From assembly GCA_004143945.1 (NCBI GenBank), contig SEHB01000001.1:558001-622000 (forward strand): a DNA stretch of 64,000 nucleotides. Reading direction: 5' to 3'. Of the stretch, positions 45,768 through 54,426 are shown in pieces (positions within the stretch are counted from its first letter, which is position 1; the number at the start of each line of letters is the position of its first letter). This DNA is from Lysobacteraceae bacterium. Its GTDB lineage: Bacteria; Pseudomonadota; Gammaproteobacteria; Xanthomonadales; Rhodanobacteraceae. The notes beneath the pieces are model-generated. The model had not been told where the DNA came from and ran no database searches. It saw only the letters and a program-made list of their open reading frames with translations. The translations under genes and the position numbers were made by a program.

Positions 45768-47159
45768 ATGACGACGTTCGATCGACGCGTATTCCTCAAA
45801 GGTTGCGGCGCCGCCGCACTCACCGCAGGCGTCGGCAGCCGCGCGATGGCGTGGTTCCCGCCGGGCGACCTGCTACCCGCCGCCGCCACCGAAGACACCC
45901 TCGTGATCGTGTTCCTGCGCGGCGCGATGGACGGACTCAGCCTCGTGCCGCCCTCCGCGAACAGCCCGGATCGCCCGTTCTACGAGCAATATCGCAGCGC
46001 GACGCGCGTGCCGACATCCGGCACCGGCGCGGGCCTCGCACTCACCGGCAATCCCGACTGGCTGCTGCATCCGCGCGCGAGCGCGCTGCGCGACCTCTAT
46101 GCGAGCCAGCACCTCGGCATCGTCGTCGCCGCGGGCCAGGTCCAGCCGAATCCGGTGATCCGCAGCCACTTCGATGCACAGGCGAACCTCGAGTTCGGCG
46201 TCGGCGGCGGCACCGGCAACAGTATCGGCTGGTTCACGCGCCACCTGCTCAGCGGCGGCTTGCCCGGCACGGTGCCGTTGCCTGCGGTGTCGATGGGCGG
46301 CATCACCGCGGCGAGCCTGCTCGGCAGCTCGGATGCGATCACGATGGGCAGCGGCCAGGATTTCCGACTCAACACGTTCCATTGGTCGTGGGGCAACGAC
46401 AACCCGGACGAAGGCCTGGTCGGCGCGATCACGCGCATGGACACCTTGTGGAGCGGCAACACGCGGCTCGAAGTCGCCGGTGCCGAAACGCTGGACTCGC
46501 TCGCGTTGCTGCGCGGCGTCGACTTCGCGGGGTACGCGCCGAGCGGAGGCGCCAATTACGACCTCGCCTACAATGGCGGCTTCGGCGACCAACTGCGCGA
46601 CGTCGCCTGCCTGATCAAGCGCGGGATCGGCTTGCGCGCGGTGACGATCGATCTCGGCAACTGGGACACGCATGTCGGCCAGGGCAATCCGGCGCAGAGC
46701 TGGGACTGGTTCGGCAACCAGGTCGAAAGCCTGTCGGCGGGCCTCGACGCGTTCTATACCGACCTCTCGAGCGATCCCGGCGGCAACCTCATGAACCGCG
46801 TGAGCGTGCTCGTGGTCAGCGAGTTCGGTCGCCGCGCGATCGAGAACGAGGACGGCGGCACCGACCACGGTTATGGCAACGTGATCCTCGCGCTCGGTGG
46901 CAGCGTCAACGGCGGGCAGGTCTACGGCGACTTCCCCGGGCTCGGCGGCGAACAGCTGTACGAAGGCACCGACGTGCGCGTCACCACCGACTACCGCCGG
47001 GTCGTGTCCGAGGCGCTGATCCGTCGCATGGGCAATCCGAACATCTACTACGTATTCCCCGGCTACGGCGGCTACGCGCCACTCGGCATCTTCCAAGGTC
47101 CCGACGTGCCGCCTTCGAACTTCGACGCGATCTTCGCCAACGGATTCGATGCCGCCTGA
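45768..47159 (+). CDS. DUF1501 domain protein with Tat signal, ending in IFANGFDAA
   Basis: The 463-residue protein begins MTTFDRRVFLKGCGAAAL, a clear twin-arginine signal. The sulfatase/alkaline-phosphatase-like DUF1501 fold follows, with VIVFLRGAMDGLSLVPP, LGNWDTHVGQ, VLVVSEFGRRAIENEDGGTDHGYGN and GGQVYGDFPGL. The DH-containing segment resembles metal-binding sites of the alkaline-phosphatase superfamily. It is the partner of the DUF1800 gene in a two-gene operon. The C-terminus carries the IFANGFD motif (residues 455-461) plus two Ala, beyond the normal family end. Confidence 0.93.
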   Translation: MTTFDRRVFLKGCGAAALTAGVGSRAMAWFPPGDLLPAAATEDTLVIVFLRGAMDGLSLVPPSANSPDRPFYEQYRSATRVPTSGTGAGLALTGNPDWLLHPRASALRDLYASQHLGIVVAAGQVQPNPVIRSHFDAQANLEFGVGGGTGNSIGWFTRHLLSGGLPGTVPLPAVSMGGITAASLLGSSDAITMGSGQDFRLNTFHWSWGNDNPDEGLVGAITRMDTLWSGNTRLEVAGAETLDSLALLRGVDFAGYAPSGGANYDLAYNGGFGDQLRDVACLIKRGIGLRAVTIDLGNWDTHVGQGNPAQSWDWFGNQVESLSAGLDAFYTDLSSDPGGNLMNRVSVLVVSEFGRRAIENEDGGTDHGYGNVILALGGSVNGGQVYGDFPGLGGEQLYEGTDVRVTTDYRRVVSEALIRRMGNPNIYYVFPGYGGYAPLGIFQGPDVPPSNFDAIFANGFDAA

Positions 47160-47402
47160 TCCACCGCGAGGTTGTTGCGGTCACGCTGGCATCCGGCTCC
47201 TTCCGCCTGGTCGGCACCGTCGAGGCGTTCAACAGCGTGCGCGCCGGCATCGTCTCGGACTTTCCGCGGAGGTCGCATGCGTACCACGCACCGCGCGGCA
47301 TGCTCGTCGTCGGACGACCCGCCGGGAGCATCGTCAGCCTGTTCACGATGGACCAGGTCTTCGCGGGTGGATTCGAGTCGCCGACACCGACGCGTCGGCT
47401 AG
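47160..47402 (+). pseudogene. Relic of a secreted-protein C-terminus with VFAGGFE motif
   Basis: Frame 2 between the DUF1501 stop and the cyclase gene encodes a protein-like stretch (SGSFRLVGTVEAFNSVRAG, then RPAGSIVSLFTMDQVFAGGFES). It ends in the same motif as its neighbours, but has no start codon or N-terminal domain. Frame 2 then runs on without a stop, whereas the +1 frame stops at the TAG 47400-47402. It looks like the decayed C-terminal end of a gene, perhaps left by a deletion. No homologue is recognised. Confidence 0.4.
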
Positions 47403-48304
47403 CCCTCGCCGCACTGGAAATAGACCAGGTCGGTCGTGTCCGACGGGTGCGCCTGGCCCAGGCTGATCGTGCCGCTGCGGCGCAGGTGCGTTTCGTCGCG
47501 GTGCACGAGGATCTCGTCGTCGTCGCCGACCTTGAGCCAGGTGCCGTTGGTCGAACGGTCGGCGAGCATGAAGTAGCCGCGCTTCCACTCGATCAACGCG
47601 TGATTGCGCGAGACCCACTCGGTTTCGACGACCAGGCTGCTGGCCGGATCGCGCCCGATCGAAAACGGCGTGCCTTCGTCGATCTCGAACACCTGGCTCT
47701 TGAGGCGAACGAGCAGGCGCGGCCTGTCCGGGGGCGTGTCGATCGCCTGCATCACGCGTTGCACGGTGGTGACGTGCGCGACGTCCTCCTGCCACAGCAC
47801 GTCGACGATCTCGACCGGCGCCTGCTTGCCGAGCACCCACGCGCTGCCGAGCGGGCGCACGCGCAGTCCGGTGGTGTTGGTGATGCCGCGCACCGTGCTC
47901 GCCGTCGTGATGATCTGGTCGCGCCGCGCGAGCGTCTTGTCCGCCATGCGCGCGGCCGTGTTGACCGCATCGCCGAACACGTCGTCGTTCTCGACCAGCG
48001 TCTCGCCGTGGTGCAGCCCGATGCGGATCGCGAGGTTGTCGCGCTGGAACACCGGGTCGCCCTTGATGCGCCGATGCATGTCGGTCGCCGCGAGCAGTCC
48101 ATGCAACGGCCCCGGGAACGTGCACATGATCTCGTCGCCAATCGTCTTGATCACGCGACCACCGTGCCGCGCGGCCACTTCGGCCAGCGCGACCAGCACG
48201 CCGGCGACCATCTCGCGCGCGGCCACGTCGCCGTGCAACTCGAACAGTCGCGTGCTGCCCGAGACATCGGCGAACAGGATCGTGAGGGCGCGGCGCTCGG
48301 TCAT
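47399..48304 (-). CDS. Class III nucleotide cyclase with C-terminal FHA domain
   Basis: The 301-residue cytoplasmic protein starts directly with a cyclase homology domain. The metal ligands Asp13 (LFADVSGST) and Asp57 (KTIGDEIM), the purine-selecting Lys53, and Asn115/Arg119 (GDAVNTAARMA) are all present, so it should be active, most likely as an adenylate cyclase. A linker (170-205) leads to an FHA domain with IGRDPASSLVV, SRNHALIEW and RSTNGTWL, which binds phosphothreonine peptides. ATG 48304 was chosen as the family N-terminus. Monocistronic; no kinase is nearby. Confidence 0.93.
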   Translation of the reverse strand: MTERRALTILFADVSGSTRLFELHGDVAAREMVAGVLVALAEVAARHGGRVIKTIGDEIMCTFPGPLHGLLAATDMHRRIKGDPVFQRDNLAIRIGLHHGETLVENDDVFGDAVNTAARMADKTLARRDQIITTASTVRGITNTTGLRVRPLGSAWVLGKQAPVEIVDVLWQEDVAHVTTVQRVMQAIDTPPDRPRLLVRLKSQVFEIDEGTPFSIGRDPASSLVVETEWVSRNHALIEWKRGYFMLADRSTNGTWLKVGDDDEILVHRDETHLRRSGTISLGQAHPSDTTDLVYFQCGEG

Positions 48305-48526
48305 GCCGCCCGGATCATAGGTCAAACCCTCGCATCGGAGTAGGCCGGACGGCGGGCCCCGACCCACGGCGACGGCAGCCGCCGCGCTGCCGGCTGCTGG
48401 AGCGAACGGCAACGAAGACGGACGAGAACACGCAGCCCCGCCTGCAAGGCGAATCAAGACTGCCTGCTTCGTGTGCTTCGTGCTTCAATCTCTCGCCTTA
48501 CCGTACCGGCGCGGCGTAGCGCCGGG

Positions 48527-50800
48527 TCAGGCCGCTGCCAGCGCATCCGCGGCGGCGACGATGTCGGCGTCGCCCGGCAGCACGAGGAAGGCGGCCCCCG
48601 CAAGTGGCGTGTAGGTGTCGACGCCGACCACGCGGCGCAACGGCTTCGCACCCTGCCCTCCTTCGACGATCGCCGTGATCACGCCTTCGCCGACACCGGC
48701 GGAGTGCCTGCCTTCGTCGACGACGAGGATGCGCTTGGCCGACCTCGCGTGCGCGGCGATGAACGGCTCGTTGAGCGGAACGAGCCAGCGCAAGTCGACC
48801 GTGCGCACCTTCCAGCCGTGCCTGGCCTCGATTGCGCGCGCAGCGCGCAGGCTCATCGGCACGCCATTGCCGTAACTGAAGATCACGAGGTCGTCCGCCC
48901 CTTCCTCGTACACGCGGCCTTCGCCGAGCGGCATCGCTTCGTCCGTCGGCGGATACGCGGTCAGCCACTGGCCGTCGCCGGCCTCGTGCAGGTCCTTGGT
49001 CATGTACAGCGCGATCGGCTCGAGGAACACGCTGACGCGCCCGTCGACCTTCGCGAGCGCGGCCAGCGTGCGCAGCATGGTCGCGGCATCGTCACCGCGG
49101 CTCGCGCAGCCGACCACGATGCCCGGGATGTCGCGCAGCGCGGCGATCGAATTGTCGTTGTGGAAGTGCCCGCCGAAGCCGCGCTGGTACCCGAGCCCGG
49201 CGATGCGCACGACCATCGGGTTGCGGTACTGGTCGTTGGAGAAGAACTGCAGACTCGCCGCCTCGCCGCGGATCTGGTCGCAGGCGTTGTGGAAATAGGC
49301 GAGGTACTGGATCTCGGGGATCGGCAGCATGCCCATGTTCGCGTAACCCTGCGCGAGGCCGAGGATCATCGTCTCGTCGAGCAGCGTATTGAACACGCGC
49401 GCGTTGCGGAATGCCTTGTGCAGGCCCTTGGTGACCGTGTAGACGCCGCCCTTCTGCGCGACGTCCTCGCCGAACAGCAAGGCCTCCGGGTACTTGCAGA
49501 ACAGGTCATGCAGCGCATTGTTGATCTGGATCGCGAGGTGGCGTGGCGGCAGCTTCTCGGGCAGCTTGTCCGCCCCGCCGAACACCTCGAGGCGACGCTC
49601 GGCGAAGTCCACGCGGCGCGCTTCGGCCTCGACCTTCGCCGGCGTGTACGGCGCGAGCGGGGCGATCACGTCGTCGAGCCGGTCGAGCTTGGGCCTGCGA
49701 TCCGCCTCCTCGGCCGCCGCGAAGCAGCGCGCGCGGATCGCCTCGTACTTCGCGAGCAGCGACTCCTTCGTGTACAGGCCCGACTCCAGCGCGATCGCGG
49801 CCGAACGCAGCAGTGGATCGGTCGCCTCCAGCGCGACCAGCTCTTCCACGCTGCGCCACTCGATCTCGAAGTCGGTGCCCGCGTGGCCCATGATGCGCGT
49901 GGTGCGCAGGTGCAGGAACGTCGGCCGCCGCGTCGTGCGCACGTGGTGCACCGCGCGCGCGACCTGCTCGTACCCTTGCGCGAGGTCGAGTCCATCCGCA
50001 TGGAAGTAGTCGAGGCCGTCACGATGGCGGAACGCGTTCGCGACCCAGCCGCCCGGCGTCTTCACCGAAATGCCGATGCCGTTGTCCTCGCAGACGAACA
50101 GCACCGGCGCGGGCAACTTCTGGTACGCGGTCCATTGCGCCGCGTTGAACGCGGTCTGCGCGGTCGCATGGTTCGACGAGGCGTCGCCGAACGAACAGAT
50201 CGCGATCGAATCGTCCGGGATCGGCAGCGCGTGTCCGATGCGCCGGGCCTGCTCGACCGCAACCGCGGTTCCGAGCGCCTTCGGCAGGTGGGAGGCGATC
50301 GTCGAGGTCTGCGGCAGCACCCACAAGGGCTTGCTGCCCCAGACCTTGTGGCGGCCGCCCGAGGCCGGATCGTCCTTGCTCGCGGCGAAGCTCAGCGCCG
50401 AATCCATGACCGGATCCATGCCCGGCAGCTTGCGAAAGCGCTCGGCCATGAACGCGCCGCTGCGGTAATGCAGGAACGCCGGATCGGTATGGCGCGTCAG
50501 GCGCGCGACCATCGCATTGCCTTCGTGGCCGCTCGAGCCGATCGTGTAGAACACCTTGTTGCGAACGCGCAGAACGCGCGCCATCAAGTCGAGGTGGCGC
50601 GAGACGAGTTGCGACTCGAACAATTCGAGGAAGTCGATCGCGCTGCAGAGGCTGTCCGGCAGCACCGGTTCATCCGCCCGCGGCGCGCGCCGCGGCGTGC
50701 CTTCCCAGGCGTGCACGAACTCGGCGAAATTCTGGTCGCACACCTCGGCGCGGTTGACGTTGCGGTGTCGCGCGGGGATCGGGTTCGGGATCGCGTTCAT
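48527..50800 (-). CDS. Fused alpha-beta 2-oxoacid dehydrogenase E1 (branched-chain/acetoin type)
   Basis: The 757-residue TPP enzyme joins the E1-alpha and E1-beta subunits in one chain. The alpha part (to ~370) has the TPP/Mg motif starting ICSFGDASSN (residues 201-210). The beta part (from ~430) begins INNALHDLFCKYPEALLFGEDV and ends in the transketolase C-terminal domain (VGVDTYTPLAG). It would decarboxylate a branched 2-oxoacid and acylate a lipoyl E2, but no E2 or E3 gene is present in the window. Such fused E1 proteins are typical of xanthomonads. It lies 3 bp after the lipoprotein gene. Confidence 0.92.
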   Translation of the reverse strand: MNAIPNPIPARHRNVNRAEVCDQNFAEFVHAWEGTPRRAPRADEPVLPDSLCSAIDFLELFESQLVSRHLDLMARVLRVRNKVFYTIGSSGHEGNAMVARLTRHTDPAFLHYRSGAFMAERFRKLPGMDPVMDSALSFAASKDDPASGGRHKVWGSKPLWVLPQTSTIASHLPKALGTAVAVEQARRIGHALPIPDDSIAICSFGDASSNHATAQTAFNAAQWTAYQKLPAPVLFVCEDNGIGISVKTPGGWVANAFRHRDGLDYFHADGLDLAQGYEQVARAVHHVRTTRRPTFLHLRTTRIMGHAGTDFEIEWRSVEELVALEATDPLLRSAAIALESGLYTKESLLAKYEAIRARCFAAAEEADRRPKLDRLDDVIAPLAPYTPAKVEAEARRVDFAERRLEVFGGADKLPEKLPPRHLAIQINNALHDLFCKYPEALLFGEDVAQKGGVYTVTKGLHKAFRNARVFNTLLDETMILGLAQGYANMGMLPIPEIQYLAYFHNACDQIRGEAASLQFFSNDQYRNPMVVRIAGLGYQRGFGGHFHNDNSIAALRDIPGIVVGCASRGDDAATMLRTLAALAKVDGRVSVFLEPIALYMTKDLHEAGDGQWLTAYPPTDEAMPLGEGRVYEEGADDLVIFSYGNGVPMSLRAARAIEARHGWKVRTVDLRWLVPLNEPFIAAHARSAKRILVVDEGRHSAGVGEGVITAIVEGGQGAKPLRRVVGVDTYTPLAGAAFLVLPGDADIVAAADALAAA

Positions 50801-50803
50801 GGT

Positions 50804-51316
50804 TCAATCGCTCTTGGATGACTTGAACGAGCACGCCGCGTCATTGCCCGCGAGCCATGCCTTGACGTTCTCGGGAACAGCCTTGGGTATCCCGACGCTA
50901 CTTCCGTAGTAGACGTCGACTCGACTGCGCGCCCCATCCTCGCTGATGTCGATCTGGAACATCGGCAAGTAGATGTTGCCGTCGATGAATCCGCGCACGA
51001 ATCCCCGACGATTCGCTTCGTCGAACTTCGCTTCGATTTCCCTGCCTGGCCCCGAGATCGGCACGAACAGGCCTGGCCCCGCCGGCATGACTCCGGAGAC
51101 AGCACCTCCGACGTAGCAGGTGCGGGCATTGTGCGACATGCGCTCGAACAAGGCCCTGGCCGGCTGTTCGCTCGAAAGTGTCACGAATCCGGCATGGCGC
51201 GCGCGCAGATAGCCGGGGTCGCTCTTCGTTGCGCGCCCCAGATGGCAAGCCTGAAGCATCGCGATGCAGGCGATACCGAACGAGAGCCGGGCCTGCGTGC
51301 GAAATCGCTGCCTCAT
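50804..51316 (-). CDS. Hypothetical lipoprotein
   Basis: This 170-residue protein has a lipoprotein signal (lipobox LQAC, Cys24) and a soluble domain of mixed beta/alpha character (TCYVGGAVSGVMPAGPGLFVPI, then FDEANRRGFVRGFI). It overlaps the stop of the GST gene as ATGA and is followed after 3 bp by the E1 gene. Base composition is slightly lower in GC than in the neighbours, hinting at a more recent origin. I do not recognise a family. Confidence 0.75.
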   Translation of the reverse strand: MRQRFRTQARLSFGIACIAMLQACHLGRATKSDPGYLRARHAGFVTLSSEQPARALFERMSHNARTCYVGGAVSGVMPAGPGLFVPISGPGREIEAKFDEANRRGFVRGFIDGNIYLPMFQIDISEDGARSRVDVYYGSSVGIPKAVPENVKAWLAGNDAACSFKSSKSD

Positions 51317-51969
51317 GCCCTGTCCCCTTGCCTCGTCAACCGGATCAGCTCCAGGTTTTCCAGCGCGATCGGCGGCATCGCGGCGAAGCCGGGCTGCGCG
51401 CGCACGCGATCGAGCCAGTTGCAGATCGCCGGGTATCGCGCGAGATCGAAGCCGCCCTCGCCGGCGCAGTGGGTGTAGCCGAACAACGCGATGTCGGCGA
51501 TGCCGTAGCCGCGGCTGCTGAACCAGTCGTGCGTCGCGAGATGCCGATCCATGATCGCGAGTGCCTCGTGTCCGCGCTCGCGCAGCCGCGGCAGGTCGGC
51601 GCGACGCGGGCTGTCGATCGGCGTCCAGCCGCAGATGAAACGCGCGACCGCAACGTAGGGCTCGTGGCTGTACTGCTCGAAGAACATCCACGACAGCGTC
51701 TGCGCGCGCTCCCAGGCGTCGCCGGCGAAGAAAGGGGTGGCGTCCGCGAGCCAGCAGAGGATCGCGTTCGACTCGACCATGGTGCGGCCATCGTCGGTCT
51801 CGACCATCGGCACCTTGCCGTTCGGATTCTTCGCGAGGTACTCGGGCGTGCGCGTCGCGCCGTGCGCGCTGTCGGTTTCGATCCAGCGATAGGGGCGGTC
51901 GAGGTGGCCGAGCAGCATGCGCAGCTTGTGGCAGTTGCCCGAAGGTGAGTAGCCATGCACGGTGATCAT
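51313..51969 (-). CDS. Glutathione S-transferase family protein
   Basis: The 218-residue protein has the thioredoxin-fold N-terminal domain (ITVHGYSPSGNCHKLRMLL, with Ser as the likely catalytic residue) and the cis-Pro/glutathione site NGKVPMVETDDGRTMVESNAI. An all-helical C-terminal domain follows. The ATG at 51969 overlaps the upstream stop as ATGA. It probably conjugates or reduces small electrophiles with glutathione. The exact substrate is unknown. Confidence 0.93.
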   Translation of the reverse strand: MITVHGYSPSGNCHKLRMLLGHLDRPYRWIETDSAHGATRTPEYLAKNPNGKVPMVETDDGRTMVESNAILCWLADATPFFAGDAWERAQTLSWMFFEQYSHEPYVAVARFICGWTPIDSPRRADLPRLRERGHEALAIMDRHLATHDWFSSRGYGIADIALFGYTHCAGEGGFDLARYPAICNWLDRVRAQPGFAAMPPIALENLELIRLTRQGDRA

Positions 51970-52550
51970 GCGACCTGCCCTCGCGCGCGGCGCGCGAGCC
52001 ACTCGGCGCGCGTCTGGCCCCAGACTTCCGTCGGCGAGTCCTCGTACGGAGCCGGCAGCCGGCCCGGACCCCGGTTGCGCGAACCGAGGCGCTGCGCGAG
52101 CCGCTGCGAACCCCGGTTGTCGGGATGGATGCAGTGGATCACGTCGTCCCAGCCGAGCACGTCGATCGCATAATCCATCGCGGCCTCGCCGGCCTCGGTC
52201 GCATAGCCCTTGCCCCAGGCCGAACGCAGGAACGCCCAGCCGACTTCATTGCCGGGCCAGCCCTCGGGCTTCCAGGGACCGAGTTGTCCGATCCATTCGC
52301 CGCCGTCCCGGGTGAGGATCGAGAACATGCCGAATCCCTGCACGGCCCACGCGCCCGGCATCTGCAGGAACTTGCGCCATGCGGCCGCGCGCGAGACGTG
52401 GCCGCCGATGTAGCGCGCGGCTTCCTCGTCGCCGACCAGCGCGGCATAGGGTTCGAAGTCCTCGCGCAGCGGCGGACGCAGGACCAGGCGCGCGGTTTCG
52501 AGAACTGGAACGGAGCAGTTCATGAGCACGGGTGCCATCATGTAGGCCAT
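51966..52550 (-). CDS. GNAT acetyltransferase (RimJ/RimL type)
   Basis: This protein of about 194 residues has the GNAT fold. It starts the conserved part with VLETARLVLRPP, and motif A is VGWAFLRSAWGKGYATEAGEAAMDYA, the acetyl-CoA pyrophosphate loop. DVIHCIHPDNRGSQRLAQRLG follows, typical of the RimJ/RimL branch that modifies N-terminal amines of proteins or small molecules. The start is uncertain: ATGs at 52550, 52541, 52538 and 52523 are all in frame and none has a good ribosome site. First gene of a four-gene operon. Confidence 0.9.
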   Translation of the reverse strand: MAYMMAPVLMNCSVPVLETARLVLRPPLREDFEPYAALVGDEEAARYIGGHVSRAAAWRKFLQMPGAWAVQGFGMFSILTRDGGEWIGQLGPWKPEGWPGNEVGWAFLRSAWGKGYATEAGEAAMDYAIDVLGWDDVIHCIHPDNRGSQRLAQRLGSRNRGPGRLPAPYEDSPTEVWGQTRAEWLARRARGQVA

Positions 52551-52570
52551 CGACGAACGGGAATCCCGGC

Positions 52571-53140
52571 ATGCGTATCGCGGGACTGATTGGAGTTGCA
52601 TCCCTGCTGCTGTTCGCGGCGCCGGCGCGCGCCGCGTTCCTGGACTGCGTGTTCTTCGACGGCCTCGACGGCGAATCCGCCGACGCGCCCGCGGAATGGA
52701 AGGGCAACCTGCGCGTTCACAACTGTGCGCGCCGCACCGTGCTGCCCGCCGCCAATCCACGCATCCCGCCGCTGCGCTGGAGTCCTTCGCTCGCGCAGAC
52801 CGCGCAGGGCTGGGCGAACCAGTGCATCTGGCAGCACAGCGGCACGCCCGGGCTCGGCGAGAACCTCTATGCCGCCGCGCCGTGGAGCGCCGCGCAGTCC
52901 GCCGCGGCGAGCAGCTGGGCCAGCGAGTTCCCGTACTACAACTATGCCGCGAACACCTGCGCGGCGGGCGAACAGTGCGGCCACTACACGCAGATGGTCT
53001 GGCGCGGCACGACCCACGTCGGCTGCGCGATCCGCAACTGCAGCACCGGCACGCCGTTCGGTCCGAACTTCCCGAACTGGACCATCGTCGTCTGCAACTA
53101 CAGTCCTCCGGGCAATTACATCGGCCAGCGGCCGTACTGA
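52571..53140 (+). CDS. Secreted CAP/SCP-domain protein with N-terminal VFFDGLD motif
   Basis: The 189-residue protein has a signal peptide (cleavage after ARA, residue ~21). A CAP (CRISP/antigen 5/PR-1) domain follows, with LRWSPSLAQTAQGWANQC, GENLY, CGHYTQMVWRGTTHVGCA and IVVCNYSPPGNYIGQ. The His/Glu tetrad of the cleft is present. Six or more Cys suggest disulfides. Directly after the signal peptide it has VFFDGLD (residues 27-33) followed by an Asp/Pro/Trp stretch, matching the C-terminal motif of other secreted proteins here. Confidence 0.92.
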   Translation: MRIAGLIGVASLLLFAAPARAAFLDCVFFDGLDGESADAPAEWKGNLRVHNCARRTVLPAANPRIPPLRWSPSLAQTAQGWANQCIWQHSGTPGLGENLYAAAPWSAAQSAAASSWASEFPYYNYAANTCAAGEQCGHYTQMVWRGTTHVGCAIRNCSTGTPFGPNFPNWTIVVCNYSPPGNYIGQRPY

Positions 53141-53141
53141 A

Positions 53142-54314
53142 TCAGAATGCGTTGATCCCGGTGACCTCGCGGCCGACCACGAGCTGGTGCACGGTCTCGG
53201 TGCCCTCGTAGGTGATCACCGACTCGAGGTTCAGCGCATGCCGGATCGGGCTGTGCTCGGTCGTGATGCCGGCGCCGCCGAGGATGTCGCGGCATTCGCG
53301 CGCGATGTCGATCGCCATGCGGCAGTTGTTCCACTTCGCGAGCGAGACCTGGGTCGGCTGCATCGTGCCCGCGTCCTTCAGGCGGCCGAGCTGCAGCGAG
53401 AGCAGCTGCGCGAGCGTGATCCGCCGCGCCATGTCGGCGAGCTTGACCTGCACCGCCTGGTTCGCCGCGAGCGGGCGCTGGAACAGGATGCGCTCCTTCG
53501 CGTACGCGGTGGTTTCGGTGAAGCAGGCGATCGCGGCGCCGATCGGACCCCAGGTGATGCCGTAGCGCGCCTGGGTCAGGCAGCCGAGCGGACCCTTGAG
53601 GCCCTTCACGTTCGGAAGGCGGTTCGCTTCGGGCACGCGCACGTTGTCGAAGAACAGCGCACTCGTGACCGACGCGCGCAGGCTCATCTTCTTGTGGATT
53701 TCCTGCGCGGTGAACCCGGGCATGCCCTTCTCGACGATGAAGCCCTGGATGCCGTCGTCGGTCTGCGCCCAGACGATCGCGATGTGCGCGAGGTTGCCGT
53801 TGGTGATCCACATCTTGGCGCCGTTGAGGATCCAGTCGGCGCCTTCCTTCTTCGCGTTGGTCTTCATGTTGGCCGGATCCGAGCCGCCGTGCGGCTCGGT
53901 CAGGCCGAAGCAGCCGATCACCTTGCCGGCCGCCATCTCGGGCAGCCAGCGCCGGCGCTGCTCTTCGCTGCCGTACGCGTAGATCGGATACATGCACAGC
54001 GACGACTGCACCGAGGCGAAGCTGCGGATACCCGAATCCCCGCGCTCGAGTTCCTGGCAGACCAGGCCGTAGCTGACGCCGTTCATGCCCGCGCAGCCGT
54101 ATTCGGTCGGCAGCGAAGATCCGAGCAGCCCGAGGTCGGCCATTTCCGGGATCAGCTCGGTCGGGAAGCGTGCCTTGTCGAAGCAGTCGCCGATGATCGG
54201 CAGCACGCGCTCGTCGGTGAAGCGCGCGACCGTGTCCTGCACCATGCGCTCCTCGTCGGAGAGCAGTGCGCGCACGTCGTAGAGATCGATCGGGTTCAGC
54301 GGGGTGGCAGCCAT
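53142..54314 (-). CDS. gcdH: Glutaryl-CoA dehydrogenase
   Basis: This 390-residue flavoprotein is of the acyl-CoA dehydrogenase family. It shows the features of the glutaryl-CoA branch: GLLGSSLPTEYGCAGMN, RSFASVQSSLCMYPI, FGLTEPHGGSDP for FAD binding, and the catalytic Glu in ITYEGTETVHQLVVGREVTG. It oxidises and decarboxylates glutaryl-CoA to crotonyl-CoA in lysine and tryptophan degradation. ATG 54314 was chosen over 54344 because the downstream N-terminus is conserved. Monocistronic. Confidence 0.93.
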   Translation of the reverse strand: MAATPLNPIDLYDVRALLSDEERMVQDTVARFTDERVLPIIGDCFDKARFPTELIPEMADLGLLGSSLPTEYGCAGMNGVSYGLVCQELERGDSGIRSFASVQSSLCMYPIYAYGSEEQRRRWLPEMAAGKVIGCFGLTEPHGGSDPANMKTNAKKEGADWILNGAKMWITNGNLAHIAIVWAQTDDGIQGFIVEKGMPGFTAQEIHKKMSLRASVTSALFFDNVRVPEANRLPNVKGLKGPLGCLTQARYGITWGPIGAAIACFTETTAYAKERILFQRPLAANQAVQVKLADMARRITLAQLLSLQLGRLKDAGTMQPTQVSLAKWNNCRMAIDIARECRDILGGAGITTEHSPIRHALNLESVITYEGTETVHQLVVGREVTGINAF

Positions 54315-54426
54315 GGAATGCGGTTCCGTGTCCGGGGCGGGCAAAGCAGGCTATTGTAGCGGCACCGCGTCCGCCCGGCCACGCGGATCGCGCCGACGCC
54401 AGTGGCCGATCCTGTCAAGACCCCGC

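Noticed and set aside
45803-48343. 846-codon plus-strand frame across the DUF1501 and cyclase genes
   Set aside because: Mostly Arg-rich shadow of two real genes; only the short piece with the VFAGGFE motif is protein-like.
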